This document shows positions 1 to 6,385 of a stretch of 6,420 bases of DNA, one piece after another. How positions within the stretch are numbered: the stretch's first letter is position 1; each line of letters starts with the position of its first letter. This stretch comes from Bacteroides sp. (GTDB lineage Bacteria > Bacteroidota > Bacteroidia > Bacteroidales > Bacteroidaceae). A program made the position numbers and the translations under genes. The stretch lies in contig DXOJ01000480.1 of NCBI GenBank assembly GCA_019412865.1, forward strand, positions 1 to 6,420. The letters run 5' to 3'. The notes under the pieces are model-generated. The model had not been told where the DNA came from, did not search any database, and was given only the letters and a program-made list of their open reading frames with translations.

Positions 1-9
1 ATTTATATG

Positions 10-1077
10 TTAACGGAACAATTTCCAATCTATTTTTTTGCCACAATGACTACAATATATTTGGTCCATAAAAATAGATGCACCACATTCACAGACTTTG
101 GCATCGCCTTCATTCTTCAATTTTCTCATCAGCTCATTATGAAGAGCCGTATCGCCCTGTTTGATAATACTATACCCCAGCTTTTTCATCAGCTTGATCG
201 TATCAAACGCCATACGTCGATCATATTCTTTTTCCGAATAAGGAAGCATGGAATAAGGCACCATGTCCGGAGTCTCTTTCTTCTCGTCATCCCTCTGCGG
301 TCCATAAGTCCATCCCTCTTCCTGACGCTGGTCGGCCCAGACTTCATGCACATTTTCAGCAATGGCTTCACGCAATTCAATCAAATCAGTGCTCAATTCA
401 ACATCTTCCAGATCAATGGGCCGCGGATTATAATCCAGATCAGGCACTTTCACCCTCGCAAGATATGCTTTTGCATCATTCCATGCCGCAATAAAGTGAT
501 CCTTGGGATAGGCCGTACTTTCCTCTCCTGTTGCAGGATCATAAAGCGTCACTTCCTCTTCATTTACGTCAAGCACTACTGCTGCATGATAAGCAATTTC
601 CTCCTCGCTATTTTCCGGCAACCGGCAACTATTTACCACAACAATCGCATCATGTCCGGCCTTGAGGGCACGTATGACACTGTCAATACTGGAACCATAA
701 CTGCGCATCACAATCAATCCGCGTTGTTCGAGCAGGCAGCCTACACTATGCAAAGGAGTTCCCCTCTCCCTCAACCAACTGTTATTCCTGGCCTCCTCCG
801 AGAGTTCGTCCGAATTATATTCAATCTTTCTACGTTTCAAAATAAACTGTTCACACTGGAAATCACAAAGATTACCTTCCGATTTGGCTGCCATCCGCGC
901 CATTGGCAGGAAGTCCGTTTCTTCATCATCAGCTCCCATCATGGCATCCAACTGTTGAGACAAGATAAATTCCTCTTGCAAACTTTCATCAGTCGCCAGA
1001 TATTCAAGTACCAAAGCTGTTTCTTCAGCATTCGTCTTACCTTCTTCAAAAGCAGCCAACAATTCTTCGGTTATCAT
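10..1077 (-). CDS. RyR-domain protein with anti-sigma-like N-terminus, C39-like peptidase fold and zinc ribbon
   Basis: This is the third gene of the minus-strand operon. Numbering is for the 355-aa product from the ATG at 1077. Residues 1-50 (MITEELLAAFEEGK...) resemble the short helical N-terminus of Bacteroides anti-sigma-like proteins that follow sigma genes. Residues about 65-208 look like a C39/papain-like cysteine peptidase: LCDFQCEQFIL (Cys71, Cys75) aligns with the C39 DCGxACLAMxL motif, YHAAVVLD supplies His164 and LYDPATG supplies Asp180. The usual oxyanion Gln upstream of the Cys is not evident, so activity is uncertain. Residues about 233-303 form a clear RyR domain (Pfam RyR type): HEVW at 244-247, GWTYG at 255-259, RDDEKKETPDMVPY, then EKEYDRR at 282-288. 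A CxC...CxxCGKK zinc ribbon (Cys329, 331, 342, 345) ends the protein. There is no signal peptide or membrane helix, so it is probably cytoplasmic. I chose 1077 because it lies 4 nt after the sigma stop, the same spacing as the upstream junction. In-frame ATGs at 1098 and 1113 would add 7 or 12 residues and overlap the sigma gene. Ligand and substrate are unknown. Confidence 0.85.
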   Translation of the reverse strand: MITEELLAAFEEGKTNAEETALVLEYLATDESLQEEFILSQQLDAMMGADDEETDFLPMARMAAKSEGNLCDFQCEQFILKRRKIEYNSDELSEEARNNSWLRERGTPLHSVGCLLEQRGLIVMRSYGSSIDSVIRALKAGHDAIVVVNSCRLPENSEEEIAYHAAVVLDVNEEEVTLYDPATGEESTAYPKDHFIAAWNDAKAYLARVKVPDLDYNPRPIDLEDVELSTDLIELREAIAENVHEVWADQRQEEGWTYGPQRDDEKKETPDMVPYSMLPYSEKEYDRRMAFDTIKLMKKLGYSIIKQGDTALHNELMRKLKNEGDAKVCECGASIFMDQIYCSHCGKKIDWKLFR

Positions 1078-1081
1078 ATTT

Positions 1082-1489
1082 TTATCTTTTGTTTTCATAC
1101 TTCTTCTTATCATTCATAGCTAAGTGAGCCAATGCTGCCAGCGCACGCTTTTTAATATTGTACAGATTAGCAACAGTTATTCCCATAGATAATGCTAAAA
1201 ATTCAGGTTCGACCTCTTTGAGTACTAATTCCCTGATGACCATCACATACCGCTTATTCGACATCAGATCGAACAAACGTTCCAAATCAATCTTTGCGGC
1301 TATTTTCGATTCAGAGTCGTCTATTTCTTCTTCATGATTCTGCTCATAAAGAGGCTCTTTACTCTCGTCTTCTATCATCTGTTCACGTTTTTTCCGGGAA
1401 CAGAAAAAACGAATTGCCACAATCTTAATCCATGTTCCAATGGTGCTACGTCCCTCAAAATTACGAAGAACGGCAGCATCATTCTTCAT
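1082..1489 (-). CDS. Open downstream part of the broken sigma factor (135 codons)
   Basis: This is the longest uninterrupted ATG-started frame left after the TAG of the sigma factor gene, and is what an automatic annotation would probably call. It begins MKNDAAVLRNFEGR and keeps the end of region 2 (STIGTWIKIVAIRFF, residues 15-29), an acidic linker (about 36-65) and all of region 4 (about 68-123, with the helix-turn-helix near 95-115). It lacks most of region 2, which in this family carries core-polymerase binding and much of the -10 recognition, so on its own it is unlikely to act as a normal sigma factor. It could still bind a -35 element or a regulator if made by reinitiation. Whether it is translated cannot be told from the sequence. 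Confidence 0.45.
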   Translation of the reverse strand: MKNDAAVLRNFEGRSTIGTWIKIVAIRFFCSRKKREQMIEDESKEPLYEQNHEEEIDDSESKIAAKIDLERLFDLMSNKRYVMVIRELVLKEVEPEFLALSMGITVANLYNIKKRALAALAHLAMNDKKKYENKR

Positions 1490-1654
1490 TAGATGATAGT
1501 AGAGTTCGCTGATACATTCATCGTAATCAACCTAGTAATCAAATATCAGCTTAATTACATTGATAAACAACGGACGATATTTTATGTTGAAAAACCAATC
1601 GGTGATTTTTTCATCCCGATTGATTAATCCGTCGACTATTTCCTGATCTGTCAT
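1082..1654 (-). pseudogene. Sigma-70 family (ECF-like) sigma factor interrupted by an in-frame TAG
   Basis: Reading from the ATG at 1654 gives a 190-codon frame, MTDQEIVDGLINRDEKITDW..., that runs coherently to the TAA at 1082-1084 except for one TAG at codon 41 (1532-1534). The residues on each side (KLIFDY, stop, VDYDECISELYYHLM) continue the region 2 pattern of Bacteroides sigma factors in a single frame, so this is a nonsense change and not a frameshift. Region 2 continues through NFEGRSTIGTWIKIVAIRFF. Region 4 lies at about residues 123-178, with a helix-turn-helix around EFLALSMGITVANLYNIKKR. The start lies 4 nt after the membrane protein stop and the stop lies 4 nt before the RyR protein start, so the gene sits in the operon between its likely partners. 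Ancestrally it would have directed RNA polymerase to its own target promoters, probably under control of the next gene. A sequencing error, readthrough, or reinitiation at 1489 remain possible. Confidence 0.8.
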
Positions 1655-1658
1655 ATAG

Positions 1659-3917
1659 TTAGTTCTTTTTCAATCTAAAACTTAGCTCAACCACACACTG
1701 GTCATAAGGGATGGTTTCCGGATATTTACTTCTTAAAATATCATTATCGACGATGCATTTATGCTTCTTCTGCTGAAAGTCTTTATCTCCGTCACACGTT
1801 ACAAATCCTTGCAGTTCCATACATGCATTCCAACGCAAATGTTCGCACTTACTCAAATTATCAAATAATGTACTGGAAACAACGTCACAAACCTTAGAAT
1901 AGTTCAATGTATGGGCATCACGCTGCGTCAGCTCAACCATCTCTTTCAATCTTTCCTTATTATCTTTGCCATCCTCTCCCATGGCCCCAGCTAAAAACTT
2001 TTTGGTATCGATATGCCATACATTAGCCCTATCCTGCTCTTCCTGATAAGCCAATTTAATTTGTGCATTCAAGCTATGCTTGTCCTGCAATGCCTCTCTA
2101 CGCGCATTCCATTCTTCTTCCGCTGTTTGCTTCAGGCTTTCCTTCGCTTTCTTCTTCTCTTCAATTTCCTTCTCATTCGTTTCAGGCATTGCGTCAATCA
2201 TAATTTTCTGATATGCATAATAAAATTCCTTTGCCAATACTTCAAGCACATCTGTCGATACCACATCGTACGAGAATATTTCTTCCTGCGCTCCAAAAGT
2301 TATGATTACATCCCGGGTATTGCCATAAATATTAAAATACTCTTTTATTTGCTTCAGCTGAATGGTGTTGCAACTTCCATTGACACGCAGATAAATCCTA
2401 AAATCATTGAAACAATCCTTTCTATATCGATAGGCATATTCGTAGAGATCAATCGCCAATGCCATCCCTTCATTATCATTTCCTATAGCAATTACAATAT
2501 AGTTTAGATCATGAATGATTTCAGAGAGCTTTTCCCAAAAACGTTCGGAATGGATAGACATTTCTTCACACCATTCCAACTCATTTTTCCTCTCCTTCAA
2601 GGCAGGTGCTTTCATTAAAAAATCACCTTTCAATTCATCCATATGTTCATCAACCACATATATTTTTTGAGGGTTCCTATTGCCATTTACATCGATCAAT
2701 GCCCCAAACTCATATAGAAAACGAAATGCATCACGTCCTGTTTCTCCAAAGCCAATAATCATCGACGTAAAAGGTTTCTTTACACAAGCCTTCGATGTAT
2801 TGACATCTACAAAATTCACGGGGTGATTCCTCACATTCTTTTTTAATTGCAATACAGCAAGATTAGACGAGTCGATGATATGAATCTGATGTTTCAACCC
2901 ATCACATATTTCCAACTTCTGGTTCTGGTTGTTCTTACGCGCATGGCAATAAATCTGAACCTGATTATGGACTCTGTCTTCTTTACATTTCGCTATTTCC
3001 TTAAAAACAGACACCGCCTCCAGATTCAGTTCTTCATTGGGAGACAAGAAATAGAAAGTTGCCTGCGGGTACTTCTTGATTAGGTTTCCCAATCTCCTCA
3101 ATCCGAGATATTTGTATAAATCAAATTCCGATTTGACTTTATCTATAACCCGGCCTGTGATTTCAAATTTAGAGTTAACCAGTATGCCGTCAAGCTCTTC
3201 TATCTTTTCTATAAATTTTTCAGTTCCGTCATGAGACGAATTAAAGAAATGACTGAATGTGAACCGGCCATGAGAACTGCTTTCATTAGCAGAAAGCAAC
3301 CTCACGAAAATGAACTTACAATTCTCCCATCCTTCTTCATTCTTCCCCTTTGGCTCTGCCGCTTTTTTTCTTATACTGTTAGCCAGCAATATCGCATTAT
3401 CATTGACACCCCAGAAAATAAACAGCCGGCATTTCTTCTTTCTTGAAAGATTCGCCATACATAACCGCACCCATGAGATAAATCTGAATCCTAACAGTTT
3501 GATGATAAAAACCGCACTCACTATAACGGCCAGGAAATGTATCACAGAAAATATCGTCATGTAGAAAGGATCATGATGCAGATCTTCAGGAACCTCCAAA
3601 AGATCGGAATGCGAAGCGAACATTTCCATAGAAGACAGAGCAGACCTAAACGCCAACGCTATCGAATTACTGTCACTCCCTCCCTCATTAAAAGCATACC
3701 AATATATCAGGAAACCTGCAATAAATACCGTACCTGCAATCCATTTCAGGTTATCCACTAAGAATTTCCGTTTCTTAAAAAGCAGGTATACTAAACCTAT
3801 CCCGATAATGATTAACAAAAGGGTAGAATATCCCCATTGATTTAAAAAACAAGGGTCTGTCGCGTGCTGTGCATTGCATTCACCAGTTTGAGAGATTACT
3901 GTGCTTAACATATACAT
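1659..3917 (-). CDS. Membrane-anchored protein with TrkA-N-like Rossmann regions and C-terminal RyR-like domain
   Basis: This 752-aa protein opens the operon. Three hydrophobic helices lie at about 32-47, 57-76 and 119-144, with a polar stretch (77-117) between the second and third. No K+ selectivity filter (TVGYG type) is visible, so it is not an ordinary potassium channel. A first Rossmann-like region starts at 163 (CRLFIFWGVNDNAILLANSI), with later strands TFYFLSP and QIYCHAR. A second starts at 383 (SMIIGFGETGRDAFRFLYEFG), with GFGETG at 389-394 in the GxGxxG position, an acidic strand end at Asp423 (YVVDEHMDEL), and YIVIAIGNDNEGMALAIDL. This arrangement recalls the paired TrkA-N/RCK regions that bind NAD(H) or other nucleotides. 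A Lys/Glu-rich, probably coiled-coil stretch lies at about 580-630. The end (about 685-750) resembles an RyR domain: CEHLRWNACMELQGF, then a Lys/His-rich turn and IPYD. Start: ATG at 3917; the ATG at 3911 is equally possible. I infer a membrane sensor or atypical conductance protein gated by a nucleotide ligand; no function is established. Confidence 0.85.
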   Translation of the reverse strand: MYMLSTVISQTGECNAQHATDPCFLNQWGYSTLLLIIIGIGLVYLLFKKRKFLVDNLKWIAGTVFIAGFLIYWYAFNEGGSDSNSIALAFRSALSSMEMFASHSDLLEVPEDLHHDPFYMTIFSVIHFLAVIVSAVFIIKLLGFRFISWVRLCMANLSRKKKCRLFIFWGVNDNAILLANSIRKKAAEPKGKNEEGWENCKFIFVRLLSANESSSHGRFTFSHFFNSSHDGTEKFIEKIEELDGILVNSKFEITGRVIDKVKSEFDLYKYLGLRRLGNLIKKYPQATFYFLSPNEELNLEAVSVFKEIAKCKEDRVHNQVQIYCHARKNNQNQKLEICDGLKHQIHIIDSSNLAVLQLKKNVRNHPVNFVDVNTSKACVKKPFTSMIIGFGETGRDAFRFLYEFGALIDVNGNRNPQKIYVVDEHMDELKGDFLMKAPALKERKNELEWCEEMSIHSERFWEKLSEIIHDLNYIVIAIGNDNEGMALAIDLYEYAYRYRKDCFNDFRIYLRVNGSCNTIQLKQIKEYFNIYGNTRDVIITFGAQEEIFSYDVVSTDVLEVLAKEFYYAYQKIMIDAMPETNEKEIEEKKKAKESLKQTAEEEWNARREALQDKHSLNAQIKLAYQEEQDRANVWHIDTKKFLAGAMGEDGKDNKERLKEMVELTQRDAHTLNYSKVCDVVSSTLFDNLSKCEHLRWNACMELQGFVTCDGDKDFQQKKHKCIVDNDILRSKYPETIPYDQCVVELSFRLKKN

Positions 3918-3943
3918 ATTCGATAGATTGATTATTTATTCTA

Positions 3944-3972
3944 CAAATTTATACAAAATATTGAATAACAAA
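3944..3972 (-). promoter_or_regulatory. Bacteroides-type promoter of the RyR/sigma operon
   Basis: On the minus strand TAAATTTG (3944-3951) matches the Bacteroides -7 consensus TAnnTTTG exactly. A TTTG (3969-3972) lies 17 nt upstream in the -33 position, slightly closer than the most usual spacing. Transcription would begin close to the ATG at 3917, leaving a 5' leader of roughly 20 nt. No repeat or operator is evident. The match suggests transcription by the primary Bacteroides sigma factor, not by the operon's own sigma. Confidence 0.6.
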
Positions 3973-3984
3973 CAGATTAGTAAC

Positions 3985-4018
3985 AAAAAACCTCCTGCAA
4001 AACGAATTTTGCAAGAGG
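3985..4018 (-). terminator. Intrinsic terminator after the DUF805 gene
   Basis: The minus-strand transcript folds into a 12-bp stem (CCTCTTGCAAAA with TTTTGCAGGAGG, one G-U pair) closed by a UUCG tetraloop and followed by six T's (3985-3990). The hairpin occupies 3991-4018, 25 nt after the DUF805 stop codon. It should separate the DUF805 transcript from the operon promoter immediately downstream. Confidence 0.88.
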
Positions 4019-4043
4019 CTTTCTTATTTCTTCTTTAATAAGA

Positions 4044-4550
4044 TTATTCAGCTTTTTCTTTATTCTCCTCCGCTGGAGCTTCTGCAGGTGCGGGAGCATC
4101 CTCCACCGGCTTGTCAACTTTCACCTCTTCTCTTGAAACGTTTACAGTCACATTTACAGAAGCAGGCTGTGCCTGATATGGCATACGGTTTTTCGGATCT
4201 GCTCCGTAAGGATTAGGACCTACCGTACCATCTGCAAACAACATATACAATGCAAAAATCCAACCAATGATAGGCACACAGCACAACAAAATCAGCCAAC
4301 CGGATTTGTTTAAGTCGTGCAGACGTTTCACACCCTGTGCCAAAGAGAACCAGATGGAAGCAATCATAGCAGCAAGACCGATCAATAAACCAAATACTGA
4401 TCCTCCGGCCGATCCGCTGGCAGCACCCAAAACAAATGTACCTACACCTAGCGCCCATGCAATACTGGAAACTATACCACCGATAATACCCGACAGGAAA
4501 TATTCAATTCTACGAATACGCCCGTCAAAAGAGAAAGGAGCTTTGAACAT
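4044..4550 (-). CDS. DUF805 family inner-membrane protein
   Basis: This 168-aa protein carries the DUF805 (YhaH-like) signatures: FSFDGRIRRIEYF at 7-18, the loop GVKRLHDLNKSGW at 73-85, and DGTVGPNPYGADP at 107-119. Hydrophobic helices lie at about 17-42, 51-70 and 84-106, with an extra Gly/Ala/Ser-rich turn between the first two. After the family core there is a tail of about 48 residues (121-168), first polar and Val-rich, then Pro/Ala/Glu-rich (DAPAPAEAPAEENKEKAE), probably disordered and exposed to the cytoplasm. The biochemical role of DUF805 proteins is not settled. The gene appears monocistronic, with its own -7 element upstream and a strong terminator downstream, so it need not be functionally tied to the neighbouring RyR operon. 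The start is supported by the family motif beginning within seven residues of this Met. Confidence 0.93.
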   Translation of the reverse strand: MFKAPFSFDGRIRRIEYFLSGIIGGIVSSIAWALGVGTFVLGAASGSAGGSVFGLLIGLAAMIASIWFSLAQGVKRLHDLNKSGWLILLCCVPIIGWIFALYMLFADGTVGPNPYGADPKNRMPYQAQPASVNVTVNVSREEVKVDKPVEDAPAPAEAPAEENKEKAE

Positions 4551-4611
4551 AATTTATTAAATTTATATGAATAAATAAGTGAGTTTTTATCCGTGTTTCT
4601 CAATATGAAAG

Positions 4612-4619
4612 CAAAGATA
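4612..4619 (-). promoter_or_regulatory. Bacteroides -7 element upstream of the DUF805 gene
   Basis: On the minus strand TATCTTTG matches TAnnTTTG exactly and lies about 61 nt upstream of the DUF805 ATG, leaving a leader of roughly 50 nt. A TTTG at the right -33 distance is absent; that position is T-rich instead. The element directly abuts the U-rich tail of the terminator proposed for the upstream 119-aa gene. Confidence 0.55.
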
Positions 4620-4620
4620 T

Positions 4621-4676
4621 AAAAAAAATTAAATAAAGAAAGAAATCGGGCAAAAAGATTGAAAAATGCCCTATTT
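4621..4676 (-). terminator. Candidate intrinsic terminator after the 119-aa gene
   Basis: Minus-strand RNA can pair AAATAGGGCA (4667-4676 side) with TGCCCGATTT (4643-4652 side): five GC-rich pairs and four A-T pairs separated by one A/G mismatch, with a 14-nt T-rich loop. A long U-rich stretch (4621-4642) follows. The stem is weaker and the loop longer than in a classic terminator, but it begins only about 10 nt after the stop codon of the upstream gene. Confidence 0.45.
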
Positions 4677-4686
4677 TCTGTAGAAA

Positions 4687-5046
4687 TCACAATTTCACTC
4701 CATCCCAATGTATTACTACCACCCACTCTTTCGGCTGACAAGTTCCGTAAGAACGGTGCGGAACCGTAGCAACCACCAAATCACAATGGGAAGATAGTAC
4801 AATTCGCAACTCCTTCAGCAACATATCCATCTGAATAATCAAATGAAGATATTTCGTCATACACCGAATCACCCGTACATACTGATAAATGCACATATCC
4901 TCTCCCCGCCTTATCTCCCCTAATGTTTTAGGAGAGATAGCGAATTCGCTTATGAAAAAACTGTTACTGAAAATACGATCCATATCCATTAAAGCCAATA
5001 CCAAATTGCTTAAGAACTCATAAGGTTCCTGTTTTTCTTTTGCCAT
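4687..5046 (-). CDS. Hypothetical protein, possible helix-turn-helix
   Basis: I do not recognise the family of this 119-aa protein. It is short, soluble and mostly helical by composition in its first 85 residues, and ends in a beta-rich segment (VVATVPHRSYGTCQPKEWVVVIHW, within 91-114). The stretch 32-68 (ISEFAISPKTLGEIRRGED followed by an aromatic helix) has the rhythm of a small helix-turn-helix, with SPKTLGEIRRG as possible recognition helix; this is only suggestive. The gene is divergent from the VirE_N-type gene, with ATG starts 154 nt apart, and may share its control region. In Bacteroides small proteins often lie next to VirE_N genes, which supports this being a real gene. No TAnnTTTG element was found upstream on the minus strand. 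It ends with TGA, followed by a candidate terminator. Confidence 0.7.
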   Translation of the reverse strand: MAKEKQEPYEFLSNLVLALMDMDRIFSNSFFISEFAISPKTLGEIRRGEDMCIYQYVRVIRCMTKYLHLIIQMDMLLKELRIVLSSHCDLVVATVPHRSYGTCQPKEWVVVIHWDGVKL

Positions 5047-5200
5047 GTCATTCTATGATTAATAATTTATAATTTTTCAGTTTTTTATTTGCTTTATCAA
5101 GTGCTATCCACATAGGGAAGCAACCTTATTTTTAATATCTCGACCTTTGTTCACGTTATCTGATAGTCAGGTAGCTCAATCTTACAAAAAACAATTTTAT

Positions 5201-6385
5201 ATGAAAGTCTTAGAAGAAATCAAAGTCTCGGTTTACGAAAATGTGTATTCAAAAAAGCCCCAAGTCATGTCTTTCCTTGAAGTCATTATTATGTGCATTC
5301 ATCCGATCTATGCCTCCATCATAAACGCTATTCGGCGGTACCATGCAGAAGGAGACCATGCCGCAGCACAGAAGCTGAAAAACCAACTCCCCTGCTTCAC
5401 TCCGGCAGGCACATTCGACGGAGCGCACGCTATCAAAAACTTTCTTCTCCCCAGCCATATTGTCGGACTTGATTACGATCATGTAAAAGATCGTCTTCAA
5501 GTCATCCAACGTTGTGCGGCAGATCCCCACACAGTAGCGGCAATAGAAAGCCCTACCGACGGAGTGAAAGTTTTCGCCTATGTAGAAGGTATCGAAAACC
5601 GCCATCGTGAAGGGCAGCAACTAGTGAGCCGCTACTACAATCAACTGCTGGGATTGGAGAGTGACCCGGCATGCAAGGACGAAAGTCGCATGTGTTATTT
5701 CAGTTATTCCCCCAACGGATATGTTGCGGCGCTCTATCAGGCATTTGTGTTGGAGCCACTTATAAAAGAAGAAACAAACACTTTCTCTGAGAATGAAGTG
5801 CTTCCTCCCTTTCCCCTTCAGGATAATACTCCAGAAAACGTGTCTGAAGAAGGAATCGCCCAATTTATTTCGTCCTATATTTTCTTTCATCCGCTAACAG
5901 CCGGTCAGCGCCATTCCAACGTCTTCAAACTTGCCTGCGAAGCCTGCCGCCGACACTATCCCCAGAAAAGCATATTACGCGAACTTACTGTATTTTTCGA
6001 GCACACGGATTTTCGTCCCGAAGAACTAACAAAGGTTTTATCGTCTGGATATAAACAAGTTAATGAACATGCACCCGCTTCCTCTCCGGCCAGCGCCCCT
6101 TCTTTTCAAAAGGACATAAGGACAAAAAGACAATATAGTACTGCAGAAAATTCCGATACCGACGACGAAGCCTATTGGCTGGGAGAAGAATTCCGAAAAG
6201 GAACTCCTTTATTTCCCCGCAGTTTGTACAATAATCTTCCCGACCTATTAAATGACTGTATCATTGAAGACGGAAGCGAACGCGAACAAGATGTCGCTCT
6301 CCTTTCCGATCTCACGGCCTTGAGCGCAGCACTTCCGCAGACTTTCGGAATTTATAATCATAAAAAATTATTGCTGTCCGATTAA
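5201..6385 (+). CDS. BT4734/VirE_N-type primase-like protein, apparently truncated in its helicase part
   Basis: The 394-aa product from the ATG at 5201 has a BT4734-like N-terminal domain (Pfam VirE_N) at about residues 8-185: KNQLPCFTPAGTF at 60-72, GLDYD at 89-93 (Asp91, Asp93), ESPTDGVKVFAYV at 116-128, and DPACKDESRMCYFSYSP at 155-171. From memory this family was grouped with archaeo-eukaryotic primases; the spaced acidic, Lys and Arg motifs fit that. A helical region (about 222-297, with GQRHSNVFKLACEAC) follows. Residues about 320-390 match the beginning of the DUF3987 helicase-like part (LFPRSLYNNLPDLLNDC, LTALSAALPQTFGIY), but the protein ends at HKKLLLSD before any Walker A loop, whereas intact relatives run to roughly 700-800 aa. 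The frame is open upstream to a TTG at 5147, but family alignment starts near KVSVYENV, so the ATG at 5201 fits better. A role in replication or mobilisation of an accessory element is inferred. Confidence 0.85.
   Translation: MKVLEEIKVSVYENVYSKKPQVMSFLEVIIMCIHPIYASIINAIRRYHAEGDHAAAQKLKNQLPCFTPAGTFDGAHAIKNFLLPSHIVGLDYDHVKDRLQVIQRCAADPHTVAAIESPTDGVKVFAYVEGIENRHREGQQLVSRYYNQLLGLESDPACKDESRMCYFSYSPNGYVAALYQAFVLEPLIKEETNTFSENEVLPPFPLQDNTPENVSEEGIAQFISSYIFFHPLTAGQRHSNVFKLACEACRRHYPQKSILRELTVFFEHTDFRPEELTKVLSSGYKQVNEHAPASSPASAPSFQKDIRTKRQYSTAENSDTDDEAYWLGEEFRKGTPLFPRSLYNNLPDLLNDCIIEDGSEREQDVALLSDLTALSAALPQTFGIYNHKKLLLSD

Noticed and set aside
7..1119. A 370-codon plus-strand open frame lying entirely antisense to the RyR-domain gene
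   Set aside because: Its product has no recognisable domain and is rich in Phe, His and Ile as expected from reverse-strand reading of a Bacteroides gene. The minus-strand product has four coherent domain signatures.
2013..2507. A 164-codon plus-strand frame, and smaller ones at 2847-3083, 3231-3446, 3310-3564 and 3537-3761
   Set aside because: All are antisense to the 752-aa membrane protein, show low-complexity Phe/Ile/Leu composition and have no family signature.
1659..3917. Ordinary potassium channel or Trk/Kef uptake protein
   Set aside because: The Rossmann regions are TrkA-like, but only three membrane helices are present and no selectivity filter sequence is visible between them.
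4472..4741. An 89-codon minus-strand frame bridging the 119-aa and DUF805 genes
   Set aside because: It overlaps the ends of both real genes in another frame, runs through the terminator and promoter region, and its composition is that of translated AT-rich spacer.
5089..5123. Inverted repeat TTGCTT/AAGCAA with a 23-nt spacer in the divergent intergenic region
   Set aside because: Six-base arms at this spacing are expected by chance in AT-rich DNA, and there is no second copy or symmetry to support an operator.
5147..5200. TTG-started extension of the VirE_N-type gene (18 extra residues)
   Set aside because: The family alignment begins near KVSVYENV, so the ATG at 5201 already covers the domain. 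The upstream residues are not required, although a TTG start cannot be fully excluded.
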